From positions 5,248,805-5,312,804 of the forward strand of contig JAJEKV010000075.1 of assembly GCA_021234155.1 (NCBI GenBank): a stretch of 64,000 nucleotides of DNA. The letters are read 5' to 3'. Below are positions 22,761 to 32,639 of the stretch, piece after piece. The translations under genes and the position numbers were made by a program. The notes beneath the pieces were generated by a model. That model was not told the DNA's origin. It did not search any database and worked only from the letters and a program-made list of their open reading frames with translations. Within the stretch, counting starts at the first letter, position 1. Every line of letters begins with the position of its first letter. This DNA is from Isoetes taiwanensis (taxonomy: Eukaryota > Streptophyta > Lycopodiopsida > Isoetales > Isoetaceae).

Positions 22761-23249
22761 TAATTAACACAACCATTGGGTCCAACACATTTAAATTAAA
22801 ATCCCCCTTAAACCCCCTTTGGTTTGGGTGCATATTCACACGGGGGTGACTCCGGGCAACGAGAGCTGCCCAAAGAAAGAATCCATGCTTGTGTGAGTGG
22901 CTCCTTGCACATTGCAGTGTAATAGCTCTTGAGTTGTCCTTCACACTCATGGACAACTATTGATGTTATGTTGCATCCTCTGTTGACACATAATCTCCTT
23001 CTTTGTAAATAGTACCCTTGTAAAGTACTTACTTGAAATCCTTCCTTTGCATGAGGGTTCTAGTATGCAAACCATTTTTTCATGTCTAGCTAATGGTGTA
23101 GATATACGCCCCAAGAGTTGCCCCTGGGTTTTGCTATACCATTTGCTAGATATACGCCAAAGTAAAGATACTTTTATTGAAATTATGGGCTATTTACACT
23201 AAAAATGCAACTTGTAATCCTTCCCGCATTTTTAGGAGTGGCGCCGCCA

Positions 23250-23338
23250 CGATTCATTGCAAAGAAGGAGCAAAAACAGAGCATCACTACGAGTCCATGA
23301 TTCATTGCAAAGGAGCAAAAACAGAACATCACTACGAT
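23250..23338. repeat. about 40-bp direct repeat, two copies
   Basis: GATTCATTGCAAAG...GAGCAAAAACAG.GCATCACTACGA occurs at 23250-23292 and again at 23299-23338 with small indels. Confidence 0.8.
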
Positions 23339-23650
23339 TTGTTGGATGCGCTCTGGCTTTGTGTTTAGAAATAAAGGATTAGTAGAAGGTTTGCAAGCTA
23401 AAACACAGAGGAATCCAATTTTTCCCACAGATCCATCAAGCAAGCATGTTAAAACCTTTCCAAGCTGGAATATGGAGTTCCGACAAAGCAAACCAGGGTA
23501 TTTCATTTCGCAGAAGCTTGTTTGCCGAATCAGGGTAATACATTTCGCAGAAGCTTGGTAGAAGCTTGGTTCTACATTTCGCAGAAGCTTGGTTCTACAT
23601 CTGCCGGATTTGCATCTGCAACAAGGCCACATGTAACAAGCCTCCAGCCA

Positions 23651-25320
23651 TGTGACGCTCCCTGAACATATACGACCCCCGGCCGTATACATACGGGGAC
23701 TTTCCCCTCCCATGGCGACCATATCGCCACGAGCAGGGCCCTCCGTCTATCCCGGGCCATCTACAGAGAGATGCCCGAGTGAAGGACACGGAGGTGTCAT
23801 TCGGCCCACGCCTTCAGTGGGACTCCTACGTCGTGGAAGCGTGAATACATGTTAGCACACAGCATAAATCATATATAAATAACCACCACGAAGGGTGGTG
23901 CATCCATCCAAATACCAACGGCAAAGAATATGCATCTAAACTAAGAAAACACCCCAAACCCCAGGTTCTACCCCGGTTCAGACTCCTGTGAGGATAGACT
24001 GACGGCTCGGCCTCAAGAGTTCAGCAGACAGAGATATAACCTGGTGTTGGCTGGCATAGAACATCGGCTAGGGTTGTCCACTCTATCCGCCCCTCCTGTG
24101 CACACTTTGCAGATGGGTCGATTCACGCTATGGCTTCGCTATAGCCTTCCGGAGACGCAGGCTCGAGGTATCACCCTGCTGAGCCTACTCCAGGGTTCAT
24201 GACGCCCCGATCCGATGAGGCAGGTCAGGGAAGCGTCCCCTTCCAGGATCACAGTGGTTCCATGGGTGGACTAGAGAATACGTGCCGCATCAGCGACCCC
24301 CGCATCCGTACCCGACTTACTCGCCCTAAATCTACTCAAAGTATAGGATGCCCATGCGGGTCACACCTCTGCACCCAGGGAGTGTCAGACCCATACCCGG
24401 CCTGGATCGCGCCTAGCTCACTGGCCGGCTATTAGGCCTAGTCCACTGTAGGAGTCTCAGGAGCCTTTTATGTTCGTGCAAGACCCCACCCCCGCTTCAC
24501 CATTGTGTCCCTTGTTTGGTGCTAAGCCAATCCATAGCATCTATGACCCGGTGGTCTCTTGTACACAGGCCGCAACTAGTGGGATGCTACAGGGCTCTAT
24601 CTAGGAGCATACTACAATACATGGGCTCAGAGGTCTCTACCCCCCGTAATCCCCCATTTCAGGAGTAATACTATGCAAAGAACTATCAATCCATCCTTCA
24701 CAAGCATAATCAGTATCAGAAATAAGAAGAACTCACCTTTACAATCAAGGGTTAGTTCCTACCAGTAAAAACATAGAAAGAACAAAGAAGCAGACACAAC
24801 CAGTGCCCAACAGGGGCGCTACCCTAGAATTCACAGGCTATCCTAGCCACCCACCTGAGTTCTGGCTGGACCCGTTACCATTGGGTGCTTCCATCTCCTG
24901 GGTCTTGGTGTTCAGCTTCAGCTACACAGGTAAAAGTGTCTGGTATGGTGGCGCAGCTTGGTAGGGTTAGGCGCTCAGCTCCTGCTCCTTTTTGGACGAA
25001 TTTTGGGAGTCAATTAGGGATAGGGATCAGGTTGACAGCCTAATTTGGAAGTCCCCATGCTGGCCAATCGATTTGGGCCAGGTGGCGCCTTCCCAAAGCA
25101 TTAATTAGCCTAATTAATCCATTTAACCCTTAATTCCCTAAGTTATAGGTTATTATCTTTAATGGTTAAATTAGCATAGCTAATTTAATCCCTTTTAGGA
25201 CAACCCCCTAGGTTACAATACCCCATGGTGGCGTACCTTTAACAGGTGACGTGTCGGTATATTTATACGTATATCGTATAAATACGTTACGTATACCGTA
25301 TAAATACGCGGAACGTCACA
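23651..25320 (-). repeat. element C 3' LTR (1670 bp)
   Basis: Starts TGTGACGCTCC and ends GGAACGTCACA on the plus strand, an 11-bp imperfect terminal inverted repeat with TG...CA ends. Orientation is set by the purine tract at its right side. The right end is AT-rich with CGTATAAATACG twice (25275 and about 25298). No second copy is present, so age cannot be judged. Confidence 0.75.
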
Positions 25321-25336
25321 TTCTCCCCTCCTTAAA
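25321..25336 (-). other. element C polypurine tract
   Basis: The minus strand reads AAGGAGGGGAGAA directly before the LTR's TGTGACG. The preceding codons can be read AEDIIIFKEGRM-stop, running into the LTR edge as in Tekay/Del-like chromoviruses, where pol ends next to the LTR. This purine tract primes plus-strand DNA synthesis. Confidence 0.75.
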
Positions 25337-25645
25337 AATAATGATGTCCTCAGCATTGGGGTTAGCTGTTTGGAGACAGTTACTTAAAGAAACTGAATTA
25401 GAAAGCGGTACATTGACGTTAAAAGTATAACAGTAATACATTGAAGTTGAAAATATCAAAGTGCAAGCACAAAAGTGCATTTTACAAACTTATCATCAGA
25501 GAAAGTTCAGGGACCGAAGTCCGATTTAAAAACATCATAGACGACGAAAATCACACATGTAAACAAAGCGAATCCGAAAAGTTGGGTCATTAGCAACCCT
25601 CTATACATGGGCAGGTCACGAACTGCTCACTGGCCTGCACATGTC
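25337..25645 (-). other. element C 3' internal region, left fragment
   Basis: Continuation of C between its LTR and the point where B inserted; the other side continues at 46735. TSD copies ATGTC lie at 25641-25645 and 46730-46734. No coding beyond the last codons next to the LTR was recognised. Confidence 0.65.
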
Positions 25646-26253
25646 TGTTTGGGGTCTGGGTTCGGGAACGCCTGCAAGACAGCCCTCTGTGAGGATCCTT
25701 GGATCTAACAGGAGAATCCGGGGGACTATGTCAAGCGGGATTTGCAAGAAAAGAACAAGAAGAAGAAAACAGAACAAAAGAGAACAATGAGAGGAAAATG
25801 ATAAGCTTCCTTGATATCAATGATGAACATACATGAGCTCTCGCAATCGAGAGAAGACTGAAGAGAGACAAGACTCAAAACTCATCTAAAAACTCATGTG
25901 CTAGCTCTACTCATATATATAGTACAATGGCCTTTGGCCCAATATAGACACTCTGACTGATCTCGGTGCCGACTCCTGGAAGGAGGCCTGATTTGCAGGA
26001 ATGTTGGCGGTGCCTCTTGAAGTGCCTAGAATCACTGACGCCGACGCGGTGCAAGTGACGGGCCGTCACTTGTCCGAGCGGCGCCTCTTGTTGATCGGGA
26101 CGAGGCTTTTGATCTGCGTGGGTCCTGGCGCTTGGTCTTCTGGCGGGCCTTGGGCGACTTTTACCGTGCAGGCTGCATGTGGATCCTTGAGCTTGACTTG
26201 GTCCGTCAGTATGCATGAATAGTCCGCCGCCCGGGGAGGCACTGGGACTAACA
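25646..26253 (-). repeat. element B 3' LTR
   Basis: 608 bp. Followed on the plus strand by CTCCCCCCAAACGACACC, which on the minus strand gives the polypurine tract TTTGGGGGGAG just before the LTR. Confidence 0.9.
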
Positions 26254-28017
26254 CTCCCCCCAAACGACACCGAGTGAAGAAAAGGAGGAAGAGTTTCGAG
26301 GGGGGAAGCCATCCGTCTGAAAGTGATCCTCACGAGAATGAGGGCCGGGCACCATTATGGTAATCGCCAATGAGATCCCGGGCGTGTTTGAAGAGCGGGG
26401 AGGAGTGTTGAGACCAAAGGCAGGATCCGCATCAATCAGAAAACGAGATCGGACCATGTCTTCAAAGGGCAGCATGGGCGTCGGAAGAAACAAACCGACA
26501 TTCCATGAGCAGTATAACTGGAGGCCAAGAAGGCACCGACGCGGCATTCGGATTGCAGTAAAAATGGGATCTTTGCCGATTTAAGGAGCCGAGCAAGATG
26601 CATTTTAGAGCAGCACAAAACCCGCTTGAAGGTGGATCAAGGATCCACGGTGAGGTGGCGGATTCTCGCAAGAAGGTGTCAAGACCATGTAGCGCATTAG
26701 GTTGCCAACCACGCCATTAGCAATATAGATCAATTGTGGTGTTATCAAGAGTGGCACCCTCCTCCCAATGGGGGCGGCCGAACAAAACGGGGATCCCACG
26801 AGAGATCCGTCGAGATCCGAGGTGGAGTCCATCCAAAGATGGCCATCCATGACCTTTGTCCAAAAGGGGAGACGCCAATCGGAAGTCGGGGAACACGGGG
26901 CGTGGAGGAACACCCGTGGAAGCATAGGGAGAGGGAACCATGCCGGTGGGCGTGGGTTCTTGAGCCCTGCTCCCGAATTCACCGACAAGGGCCGGATCAA
27001 GAGCTTTACACCAACGATCCCGCACAGAGGAGAGTTGAGAGTTGACAGAGAGGGCTATCCCACTGTGGGGACCTGTCTTGCTATCCGAAGAGCACGTAAT
27101 TGATTGTAACCCCATGAGGTGTTGCATATAAATTTGTGCATAGGGAAGATCCTCGGGATGTCCGGATACTTCCTTATTTGTTGTAGCACTTCCGCTTGCG
27201 GAGATGTAAATGATGTGCAAGCTCGAGGCATGTACTCTTGATGAAGAGCGTGTGTCCGAGCATGATCAGCCAGGTAGGGGTTGTTATCCCCAAGCAACCA
27301 TTGAAGGGTGGGGTCACCCCGATAGTTCCGTGGTGGCCCATCCGAAATCTCCTGTGTATCACTCGGATAGAAATCATGAAAAATGTAAGCCATGGGCTGA
27401 ACAACTCAAGGTGATGAAATCCGGATCTTCGCGGTGAATGAGATCAAAGACTAAAAGGGCACAGCCAGACACCTTTGTCTTCAATAGAGAGTTCCGCCAA
27501 ATCAGAAGAAAATGCGGTCGGCGATGGAATATCCACAGGACCATCAGCCCCATGCCACTTCAAAAAGAAAGAGGTGGCGGCGGGCAACCACATAATCCGA
27601 GATAGCGAGGAAGGAACGGGAAATCAACACGCGGGTTGCTAACGATGGTGATATAGCCGTCCGGTTTGGTCCGAGCCTCATCGCCAGGTGAATAGCGTCT
27701 TTGTAAGCCGTTGTTCGAGGTCACGGATCCCGTGGTCCTTTTCTATGAAGGCGTGGATCGGGTCACGGACCCGTTCGAGAAGTGTTAACTGTGAGGAGGA
27801 TTGCCCAGAGCATTGAGTCGAAGCCACGGCAATCTCAAGGCGTCATCAAGAAGTTTCGTTCCGAACCTCCGTAAGGCGATCTTGGAGGGGCGGAGCCGAA
27901 GTCTAGCGTGGAGAGCCGAGCCGTCAAAGAGGCAATTTGAGCGTCATGCTCTGTAAGGTGTTGAACTTGAGTGCTGTAATTGTCACAAAGCTCGGAGTAC
28001 AAGGCGTCGAATCTTTC
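26254..28017 (-). pseudogene. element B accessory ORF, C-terminal part (after the TIR insertion)
   Basis: Continues the accessory coding region of 38006-39540. Near the break it encodes a coiled-coil-like stretch (YSTQVQHLTEHDAQIASLTA, about 27900-27975). At 27055-27393 there is a well-formed 112-codon frame (AYIFHDFYPSD, LQWLLGDNNPYLADHARTH, QIRKYPDIPRIFPMHKFI), and at 26717-27220 a frame with DRWCKALDPALVGEFGS. These read like genuine protein, not shadow ORFs, and have counterparts in element A (about 3070-3680). No family is recognised. Frames change several times, and the TIR insertion at 28018 cuts it from its N-terminal part. Confidence 0.5.
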
Positions 28018-28052
28018 CACACTGACCCCAATTTTTGGTCCACAGTTGTTTT
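28018..28052 (+). repeat. left terminal inverted repeat of the TIR element
   Basis: Matches the complement of 37971-38005 over about 31 bp with few mismatches; core TTTTTGGTCCAC.GTTG. Confidence 0.85.
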
Positions 28053-28499
28053 TTTGTTGTACGGAAGTGTTGTTTTATGTCAAAAACAACACCAAAATGG
28101 CCCCAAAAGACCACGTGGCCCGTTTATCCGGATTTGCACAAAGGGACGGTGGTTTTGGCAAAAATCCCACCGTGGTTTTCCTCGCACTTTTTGTTTTTGT
28201 CAAGCGTGTCCTTTTTTTTTTTAATGTTGTTTTTACCGAACTTTTTCGACGTGTGGTTTTTTTCTTGACTGTTGTTTTTTTGAGGAGCCACCCGTTTTTT
28301 TTCGTTAAAATAAGATACGTAGATTTAAATATTGCTATACATGAAAGACTAACTTACAACAATCGTTTTTAAAAAAACCATATGTTATTTACAAAAGAAC
28401 GACATGTGTTATTGAAATCTATGTATTGTTTTTAGTGCTATTAAGTATTGTTTTTTTTAAATAAGGACATGTAAAAGAGCATTATAAGAACATATAGGA
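28053..28499. other. left part of the TIR element, no gene
   Basis: Poly(T)-rich tracts mixed with a GC-richer block (28090-28190, CCACGTGGCCCG). Open plus-strand frames here (27980-28372) are low-complexity. Nothing coding recognised. Confidence 0.4.
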
Positions 28500-28735
28500 A
28501 AAACAAGGCGTTGTTTCTAATTGCCTTTTAGCTAATGAAATATTGACACGTAGTATACTTTTAAAATAAAAAAAAGTTATTTTAACTAATCAAATATCGA
28601 CACGTGGCATACATTTTTAAATAAAAAATTATTATTATGATATATAGAAAAAACATTGGTGTTTTTAACATATCTTCTAACCAATCAAATATTGCCACAT
28701 GGCATACATTCAAATAATAATATATACCACAATTT
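28500..28735. repeat. left subterminal repeats of the TIR element
   Basis: Three imperfect AT-rich units share AAT.AAATAT.G.CAC.TGGCATACA at about 28534, 28588 and 28684, each followed by an A/T-rich run. Subterminal repeats of this sort are where CACTA-type transposases bind. Confidence 0.6.
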
Positions 28736-29218
28736 AAAAATCAATATGATTGTATTTAATTTAAGAAAGCTTGTAAGAATCTAGTGGATCATTAAGTCTA
28801 AGTGCTTTTTGATAAATCATTATATGCAAAAAATAAATACATGCCATTAAAACTATTGGAGGGAAAATGAAATGTACATAATTTAAAACAGAATCGAGAA
28901 TTGGAAAAGAGAAATAATGATAAAAATTGTAGACTAAAACCCTGAAGTTGATCTTTTTTTTTGTAAAGGCAAGTATTTGCCTACTCATACAATGCAGACT
29001 GCAACTAGTCTGAGATTAGATACAAATAATCAGCAGATCATCTTGCCTTGATCTTTGAAAAGTATTCAAGATGCTATCTTGAAAATCTAGAGAAGCAAAT
29101 AAAAGTCTGCTCTGTTTCGGCGAAACAGATGCTTTCCATTAGCAGATCCTTGTGCCTAGATAAGGTTAACAAAGGATTGAAAATCTCCCCCGCAAACAAA
29201 GGAACAAGCTGAATGCTT

Positions 29219-29453
29219 GATTAAAAAACTGTAATAGGCTGATTTGCCTTGAAACACAAGGCTGCAAGGAACCCACCGAAACCAAAGTAATAACTCGCAA
29301 AAATTCCCCATTACAACAAGAGTTGGTTATTGCAAAGAAAAATCTCGAAGCGACTTGATTAAAACACGTAATTGGTCGACCGCCTTTGAAACAAAAAGGC
29401 ATGAAAAAGAACCCAGTGAAACTACTCACGAGTCTGAATGCAAGTTGGTGTTG
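29219..29453. repeat. diverged direct repeat, two copies of about 110-120 bp
   Basis: GATTAAAA.ac.GTAAT.GG then CCTTTGAAAC and GAACCCA, repeated at about 29219 and 29356, each ending in AGTTGGT.TTGC. Confidence 0.55.
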
Positions 29454-30409
29454 CAGCCCAACAAGAAGTCTCGTAGGATCAACCCGATTGTAGCAAAAGG
29501 GGCTGAATGATGGCTAGAGTAGGGCATGTCGAATTGGATGACCTTTGTAACTTCGGATAAAGCTGACTATCACTTAGGCGTAAACTCCCTACAAATTCCA
29601 AGGAAGAGCCTTTCGCACAAAAACACGAAAAGCAAATGACCCTAGCAAGGCGAATGAAGTAGACCAGGGAAAAAGGGTCGTTAAGGCCAAAAGGAAAATT
29701 ATGGCGCTAAAACAGACCCTCCAGAGAGTAACTGGCAGAAAGGGAAAATAGCAAAGGAAGACGACAAAGCCACACAAAGCCATAGATTAGAATGAACAAA
29801 GAGCTCTGCCATAGATTAGAATGAAACATTTCCAAGCATCCTCCTAGCATCCTCCTGCAACAGACATTTCCATTAGCTTTGGATCTCGCCTTAAAACCTT
29901 ACAGGCTAAAAATACGATTTTGATAGTTTCAGACCTTTCTTTCTTGCAGACCAGATGAATTGAAGAAGTAGGAATTAGAAACAAGCATCCTCGCTGCTTA
30001 GGAGTTTGACCATCCCTCCAAACTCGACGCTTCATGCGATTCATGCCGGATTCAGGTTGGGACTGAATGGAAAGGGTTTTTAGGTGAGAAAATCAAAAAA
30101 GGCGATGGAATTCCCTCCAATTTGCCATCGCCATAACAAAGGTAAGTTTGCCCGCCATCGCCATCGCCCAGAAAAAGAGAGGAAAATGGGTGTGCGGGGA
30201 AAGCCCATGAAATTAAAAAGTCAATCTCGACCTTTATTACGACCAATGAAATCAAAGGGCTCGGATCACAATCTCTGCCGTTGATCTCTCCCATCAATCC
30301 AACCGTTCATTCAAAAGCCAATAATGTTATAGGATTGGGATCAAGATCTACGCCATTTATCTTAGTTTTATCTTAGCCGTTGGATAGAATACTACGTTAT
30401 CACATTATC

Positions 30410-30515
30410 AGCGTGCACACAAGTATTATTTTAATTTTCAATGCATACAAGTATTATTTTAATTTTCATATTATTTTAATTTTCAATGCATACAAATATT
30501 ATTTTAATTTTCGAT
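30410..30515. repeat. AT-rich tandem repeat
   Basis: ACAAGTATTATTTTAATTTT is repeated with CAATGCAT linkers in about four partial copies. Confidence 0.8.
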
Positions 30516-30849
30516 TACAATGTTCCTTTGGCAAATGTGTGCCCGGATTGTCGGATGTTACATGAGCGATAGTTAGAGCATTAAAAACAACGGTTACTTG
30601 CATTTTAGGGTGCTTATAATAGTATCTAGGGTCCCCCTTATTTGTTTAGGTCATGCCATATCACGTAGAATATTCCTTGTGGAGTCATACAAGCCATCGC
30701 TTTGAAAAGAAGATGGGGTCAAACAGCCATGTTTTGACCCCATCATGTCAATGGGTACCAAAAACCAATTGGTGGTTTTCAACTACCAAATTATACAATG
30801 TCAATGCATAACCAAATTACGTGGCGGAGAGCACGGAGAGTTGCTCCCC

Positions 30850-31590
30850 ACCTAGGCACCAACATGCCACCTAGGCTCAAACATGCCAAGGTAGCTCAAA
30901 CATGCCATGTGGGCTCCAACATGCCACCTAGGCTCCAACATGCGGTGGCTCAAACATGCCGCGTGGGCTCCCAACATGCCACTTAGGCTCCAACATGCCA
31001 TGATGCCACTTTCGGCCCAAACATGCCAAGGTGGCTCAAACATGCCACCTGAGGCTCCAACATGCAACCTAGGCTCCAACATGCCAAGGTGGCTCGAACA
31101 TGCCACCTAGGCACCAACATGCCACCTAGGCTCAAACATGCCACGGTGGCTCAAACATGCCAAGGTGGCTCAAACATGCCAAGGTGGCTCAAACATGCAA
31201 CGCGGGCTCCAACATGCCAAGTTGGCTCAAACATGCTATGTGGGCTCCAACATGCCAAGGTGGCTCAGACATGCCACCTAGGCTCAGACATGACAAGGTG
31301 GCTCAAACATGCCACGTGGGCTCCAACATGCCACCTAGGTTCAAACATGCCAAGGTGGCTCAAACATGCCACGTGGACTCCAACATGCCACGTGGGCTCT
31401 AACATGCCACGTGGGCTCTAACATGCCAAGGTGGCTCAAACATGCCACCTAAGCTCTAACATGCCACCTAGGCTCAAACATGTCAATGTGGCTCCATATG
31501 CCACGTAGGCTCCAACATGCCACCTAGGTTCCAACATGCAAAGGTGGCTCAGGCATGCCACCTAGGCTCAAGCATGCCACCTAGGCACTC
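30850..31590 (+). repeat. 18-19-bp tandem array, left arm of a large inverted repeat
   Basis: Roughly 40 units of AACATGCC + (AAGGTGGCTC, ACCTAGGCTC or ACGTGGGCTC). Unit types alternate with little higher-order regularity. Many units create CCACGTGG (G-box) or CCTAGG. Because three 19-bp units equal 57 bp, long spurious ORFs with 19-residue periodicity arise on both strands. The complementary array is at 35695-37233. Confidence 0.95.
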
Positions 31591-31735
31591 CAAGTGGTGA
31601 CATGGCATGTCAAGTAAGCAAGGCCAACTTTTGACTAGGCCAAAAATGAAAAAGATGTCCATCTTTGGTCTTTTCATTGGGTGATGTTGGCAAATTTTGG
31701 GTGACATGGCTAGATGGTGGTGGACGTGACTAGGA
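31591..31735 (+). repeat. unique inner flank of the inverted repeat, left copy
   Basis: About 145 bp whose complement is at 35555-35694 (shared blocks: AAGTGGTGACATGGCATG, AAGTAAGCAAGG, TTTGACTAGGCCAAAA, TTGGGTGATGTTGGCAAATT). It shows that the arms are true inverted duplicates and not independent arrays. Confidence 0.9.
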
Positions 31736-31827
31736 CTTTATGCAAGAAATATGATAACCTTTGAAATTTTTGTAGAGGAGTTTGGCAAGGGATAGAATAG
31801 AAGGATCTTGGAGAACTCACTAAGACC

Positions 31828-32635
31828 CCCCCTTTCGGTGAAGGGGAGTGCGGATCGACATGTTGCCTTGAGGGGGATTGACCCCATCTCAGGGCATGGT
31901 CCCCGAGCATACCACAGAGAACTCCATGCAAAGTTTCGGATGTGTGAGTCTCCGTCTTGGCCTTTCGAGATGTAAACCCTAGCAAACCCTAGGGTTTGAT
32001 AGGGTTTACATTCAGGGGATGTCTCAGATGACCCGTGAGGGCCGAGGATCGGCGTGGAATACCCGTCTTTGGATTACCCTCATGGCAGGGGAGGCGAGCC
32101 AAATTTCCGGTCGCGACATACCTTCCGGAGACTCCCCTTCACAAGCCCCTTTCGGTGAAGGGGAGTGCGGAAAAATCTTTCTTTGGGGGATTCGACCCCA
32201 TCTCGGGCATGGTCCCCGAGCATGAGAGAACTCCATGCAAATTTTAGGATGTGTGAGTCTCCGTCTTGGCCTTTCGAGATGTAAACCCTAGCAAACCCTA
32301 GGGTTTGATAGGGTTTTGATCAGGGATGCTCAGATGACCCGAGAGGGCCGAGGATCGGCGTGGAATACCCGTCTTTGGATTACCCTCATGGCAGCGGGGA
32401 GGCAGAGCCAAATTTCCCGGTCGCGACATACCTTTGGAGACTCCCCTTCACAAGCCCCTTTCGGTGAAGGGGAGTGCGGAAAAGCATCTTTGCTTGAGGG
32501 GATTTGACCCCATCTCGGGCATGGTCCCCGAGCATACCATCCCGAGAGAACTCCATGCAAAGTTTCGGATGTGTTAGTCTCCGTCTTGGCCTTTCGAGAT
32601 GTAAACCCTACCAAACCCCTGGCGGGGATGCTCCT
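31828..32635 (+). repeat. about 300-bp tandem repeat, three copies
   Basis: Landmarks recur in order: CCCTTTCGGTGAAGGGGAG (31832, 32147, 32457), ATGGTCCCCGAGCAT (31899, 32210, 32520), GTCTCCGTCTTGGCC and CGAGATGTAAACCCTA. The first two copies end with the perfect 16-bp palindrome CAAACCCTAGGGTTTG (telo-box containing); the third has lost it. The spacer is about 310 bp. Confidence 0.9.
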
Positions 32636-32639
32636 CGAT

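Larger units (their letters stand above)
22108..23650. other. intergenic DNA with small tandem repeats
   Basis: No gene recognised. It contains an AC-rich imperfect tandem repeat (22665-22760), a 40-bp direct repeat (23250-23338) and GCAGAAGCTTGGTT words repeated at 23510-23598, next to the LTR of element C. Short ORFs here follow the repeats and are not considered real. Confidence 0.45.
28736..30849. other. interior of the TIR element before the array, no gene recognised
   Basis: AT-rich to mixed sequence. A stretch at 28940-29000 (poly(T) then GTAAAGGCAAG) resembles a short retroposon 3' end on the minus strand. An imperfect direct repeat lies at 29219-29453, and ATTATTTTAATTTTC words are repeated at 30410-30515. 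Minus-strand ORFs of 60-90 codons (29166-30044) show no recognisable protein. Confidence 0.4.

Noticed and set aside
23871-23880. Plus-strand TATATAAATA in LTR C as evidence that the LTR is plus-oriented
   Set aside because: The purine tract and the link to minus-strand pol through the B insertion set the minus orientation; a lone TATA word is weak evidence.
26357-27103. Plus-strand ORFs opposite the accessory region of B (26357-26584, 26734-27103)
   Set aside because: Shadows of the minus-strand frames; they lack any recognisable sequence and are not kept open in element A.
28018-28024. Firm assignment of the TIR element to CACTA
   Set aside because: CACTG begins two bases inside the inferred end, and no transposase is present. 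A 3-bp flank match can occur by chance, so it is kept as a likely but unproven classification.
31980-32310. AAACCCTAGGGTTT words as interstitial telomere
   Set aside because: Only isolated telo-box palindromes, not tandem TTTAGGG arrays.
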